DNA of 14,864 bases, taken from positions 1 to 14,864 of the forward strand of contig CALKWL010000092.1 in NCBI GenBank assembly GCA_938004235.1. The letters run 5' to 3'. Shown here piece by piece: positions 13,141 through 14,864 of the stretch (the first letter of the stretch is position 1; every line of letters begins with the position of its first letter). Source of the stretch: an uncultured Gammaproteobacteria bacterium. Lineage in GTDB: Bacteria; Pseudomonadota; Gammaproteobacteria; Halothiobacillales; Halothiobacillaceae. The translations under genes and the position numbers were made by a program. The notes below the pieces were generated by a model. That model was not told where the DNA came from. It ran no database searches and worked only from the letters and a program-made list of their open reading frames with translations.

Positions 13141-14465
13141 GGATTTTTTCCGGGTGTCGTGGTTGCGGCCGGGGGCTGAAGTTCAACTGAACGCCCGGTC
13201 AGAACGTCCAGCTCCGCCCAGGCCAGGCTGAGCGCGTACAGGGTGCGTGTCGTGCGCAACTGCGCATCGGTCATTTGCACCATGCTATCTCCAAGGTCGG
13301 TGCTGACTTCCATTTCGTACAACGCCCGGCTGCGTTCAAGATAAAGGTCACGGTAATCGGCGCGCACCTTGTCGCCGCTGATCGTTTTGCGCAGTACGCC
13401 AATATCCAGCGCAAGCTCCGTCAAGCGTTGACGCAACTCGGCTTCGGTACGCGCCACCAGGGCACTAGCGCGACGGCGCTCGGCTTCGGCGCGAGCAACC
13501 TCGCCCTCGTAAACGCCGCCGGCCAAAAGCGGCGCGGAAATGACCAACCCGGCACGAAACGGATCATTTGACCCCACATGCCGGTTGTAATCGCCGCCCT
13601 CAACCACGGCATCCACGACCGGCATATGTTTGGCGCGCGCGGCAGTGACGCGCTCACTTGCCGCCTGCAATTGATGACGTAAGGCCAATAATTGCGGGTT
13701 CTGCTTTAGCGCATCCTGAATAAGCGCATCGATATCGGGCGCCTTGCGACTCTCCAGATGATTCAGCGATGGCTCAGCCAATTCCGCCGGAAGCCGCGAA
13801 ATATCCCCCAGCGCCGCAGCGAGTTTGACCCGTGCCGTGCGCTGGCGGGCTTCAGCCAGGTTGCGTTCACGCAGCACCTCTTCATACCCCGTTTGCACAC
13901 GCAACAGATCAACCTGCGACAACTGTCCCAGCTCCCGCCGATCCTTGACCTTGTCATAGTCCACATACACGATCGCCATGCGCTCGTTCATCAACGTGAA
14001 CGCCCGATCCGCCAGCAAAACATTGTAGAACGCGCGCATCACATCCAGCTTGCGCTGCTGCTGCGCCAGATTCATGCTTTGCTCTTCGCTTTCGATGGAC
14101 GCCTGCGCCGCGTGCTCCAGCGCGCTGCTGCGTCCTGAGTCGAACAAACGCTTACGCGCCACAATCAGCGCTGCACTGTCGTTATGACTCTGATCCGGAC
14201 TCAAATCAGCAGCATCGATATAGCGCGCGCGCACCTCCAGGCCAACCCTCAGATCCGTCTCGCCTTGGGCGCTGCGCAAGGCAGCGTGCGCAACATCCAG
14301 ATCCGCCGCGCGTAACTGAAGGTCGTAATGCCCCTCATCGGCAGCCAGAGCCAGGGCGGCCTGCAAGGTCAACGGTTGGGGAAGCGTTGCGGCAACGGCG
14401 ACCGGAGTCACGGCACAGGCCGCCAAGGCAAAGGCCGCAGCGATTCGCGCAATCAGCACGTTCAT
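13137..14465 (-). CDS. TolC-family outer membrane efflux protein
   Basis: 442 aa with a signal peptide (1-25, ending AVA-A) and the two-fold repeated helical layout of TolC-type trimeric channels (OEP domains, about 30-230 and 235-430). Each repeat has long Ala/Leu/Arg-rich helices with an AxxxxxxAExxxR rhythm (for example RAEAERRRASALVARTEAEL and the ALEHAAQASIESEEQ region), and the periplasmic tips and beta strands lie between. The first recognisable block is LTLQAALALAADEGHYDL. It exports substrates across the outer membrane with the adaptor encoded next. Both borders are 4-nt ATGA overlaps, with the thioredoxin-fold gene before and the adaptor after, so this is a tightly coupled operon. 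The substrate cannot be told. Confidence 0.9.
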   Translation of the reverse strand: MNVLIARIAAAFALAACAVTPVAVAATLPQPLTLQAALALAADEGHYDLQLRAADLDVAHAALRSAQGETDLRVGLEVRARYIDAADLSPDQSHNDSAALIVARKRLFDSGRSSALEHAAQASIESEEQSMNLAQQQRKLDVMRAFYNVLLADRAFTLMNERMAIVYVDYDKVKDRRELGQLSQVDLLRVQTGYEEVLRERNLAEARQRTARVKLAAALGDISRLPAELAEPSLNHLESRKAPDIDALIQDALKQNPQLLALRHQLQAASERVTAARAKHMPVVDAVVEGGDYNRHVGSNDPFRAGLVISAPLLAGGVYEGEVARAEAERRRASALVARTEAELRQRLTELALDIGVLRKTISGDKVRADYRDLYLERSRALYEMEVSTDLGDSMVQMTDAQLRTTRTLYALSLAWAELDVLTGRSVELQPPAATTTPGKNP

Positions 14466-14864
14466 GGCGCGCCCGCCGCCTTCTTGAAAACAGTGAAATT
14501 CATGCCCGGCTGCTTGTAGGCGCCGCTGACCACAAACTCGCCAAGCTGCATGAATTCCTTCACATCTCGTGTTGGGCCGGTGAACTTAGTGGCCAGATTG
14601 CCGCCAAGATCAAAGAAAGCGATCACCGGCGTGGCGCGCACCCGGTACTCCTCAAAGGCGAACTTTTTCTGCGTGGTGGCCTGACCTTTAAAATTCACCA
14701 GATCAACGTCTCCGTTGATATCGACCGGGATCATGCGGAAATGTTTGTGGTAATAGTCCATCACTTCGGGTTGGTTGAACACGGTGGTCTTCATTTTGTG
14801 ACAAAAGGGGCACTCATCCATCTCAAAGAAAATCATCACCCCCTGCTTACCCTCTTTTTTCGCA
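14462..14864 (-). CDS. Thioredoxin-fold protein with CPFC motif (5' end outside window)
   Basis: The frame is open to the window edge: AKKEGKQGVMIFFEMDECPFCHKM reads on from outside, so the GTG at 14839 is not the real start. The visible part has the redox motif CPFC, a VDINGDVDLVNF segment, the cis-proline region VRATPVIAFFD, and a C-terminal helix ending before AAGAP. It resembles SoxW and other exported thioredoxins that reduce or oxidise periplasmic disulfides; the signal peptide would be in the missing part. Its stop overlaps the TolC-family start as ATGA. Coupling with an efflux channel and adaptor suggests the exported cargo, or one of these envelope proteins, has redox-active cysteines. 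Confidence 0.85.
   Translation of the reverse strand, partial: AKKEGKQGVMIFFEMDECPFCHKMKTTVFNQPEVMDYYHKHFRMIPVDINGDVDLVNFKGQATTQKKFAFEEYRVRATPVIAFFDLGGNLATKFTGPTRDVKEFMQLGEFVVSGAYKQPGMNFTVFKKAAGAP

Overview
The window looks like chromosomal DNA from a moderately GC-rich proteobacterium, most likely a gammaproteobacterium. The basis is broken-up dacA-ybeD-lipB-lipA synteny, a BaeS/BaeR pair that resembles the enterobacterial proteins along its whole length, a bacterial-type ProS with an editing insertion, and several small secreted proteins. The thioredoxin-like protein at the right edge resembles SoxW-type proteins, but that is weak evidence for a sulfur oxidiser. I cannot name the genus.

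Layout, left to right. (1) 1-462: the first half of lipA (minus strand), whose reading frame leaves the LipA family abruptly after the SVDR motif. (2) 459-3556: a defence-gene cluster wedged between lipA and lipB. It holds a wrecked DUF1016/YhcG-type nuclease gene, an intact type II restriction-modification pair of the BsuBI/PstI family (endonuclease plus N6-adenine methyltransferase, ATGA overlap), and a 22-codon ORF that begins like a type III Mod methylase and ends on the methyltransferase start codon. (3) lipB (3614-4276, minus). (4) 4322-4421: a strong inverted-repeat region upstream of a baeS-baeR two-component operon (plus strand). (5) 6702-8285: two small exported-protein genes (one frameshifted) and ybeD, bracketed by two copies of a composite element made almost wholly of five consecutive hairpins. 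(6) dacA (minus), then a hairpin-rich intergenic region. (7) A plus-strand run: DUF4124 protein, MIF-like tautomerase, proS. (8) A minus-strand operon with ATGA overlaps: thioredoxin-fold protein (cut by the window edge), TolC-family outer membrane protein, and a short periplasmic adaptor.

How it fits together. dacA, ybeD, lipB and lipA are all on the minus strand in their classical order. The string has been opened twice: between ybeD and lipB by an opposite-strand baeSR plus envelope-protein block, and between lipB and lipA by defence genes. The endonuclease family is known for CTGCAG, and by my reading this site is absent from the whole window although TGCAG and CTGCA are both common. That supports a live CTGCAG-specific system. 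The best leads are this site avoidance, the layered defence remnants at lipB-lipA, the twin five-hairpin elements with compensatory base changes, and the strand-biased 22-bp RNA stem upstream of baeS.
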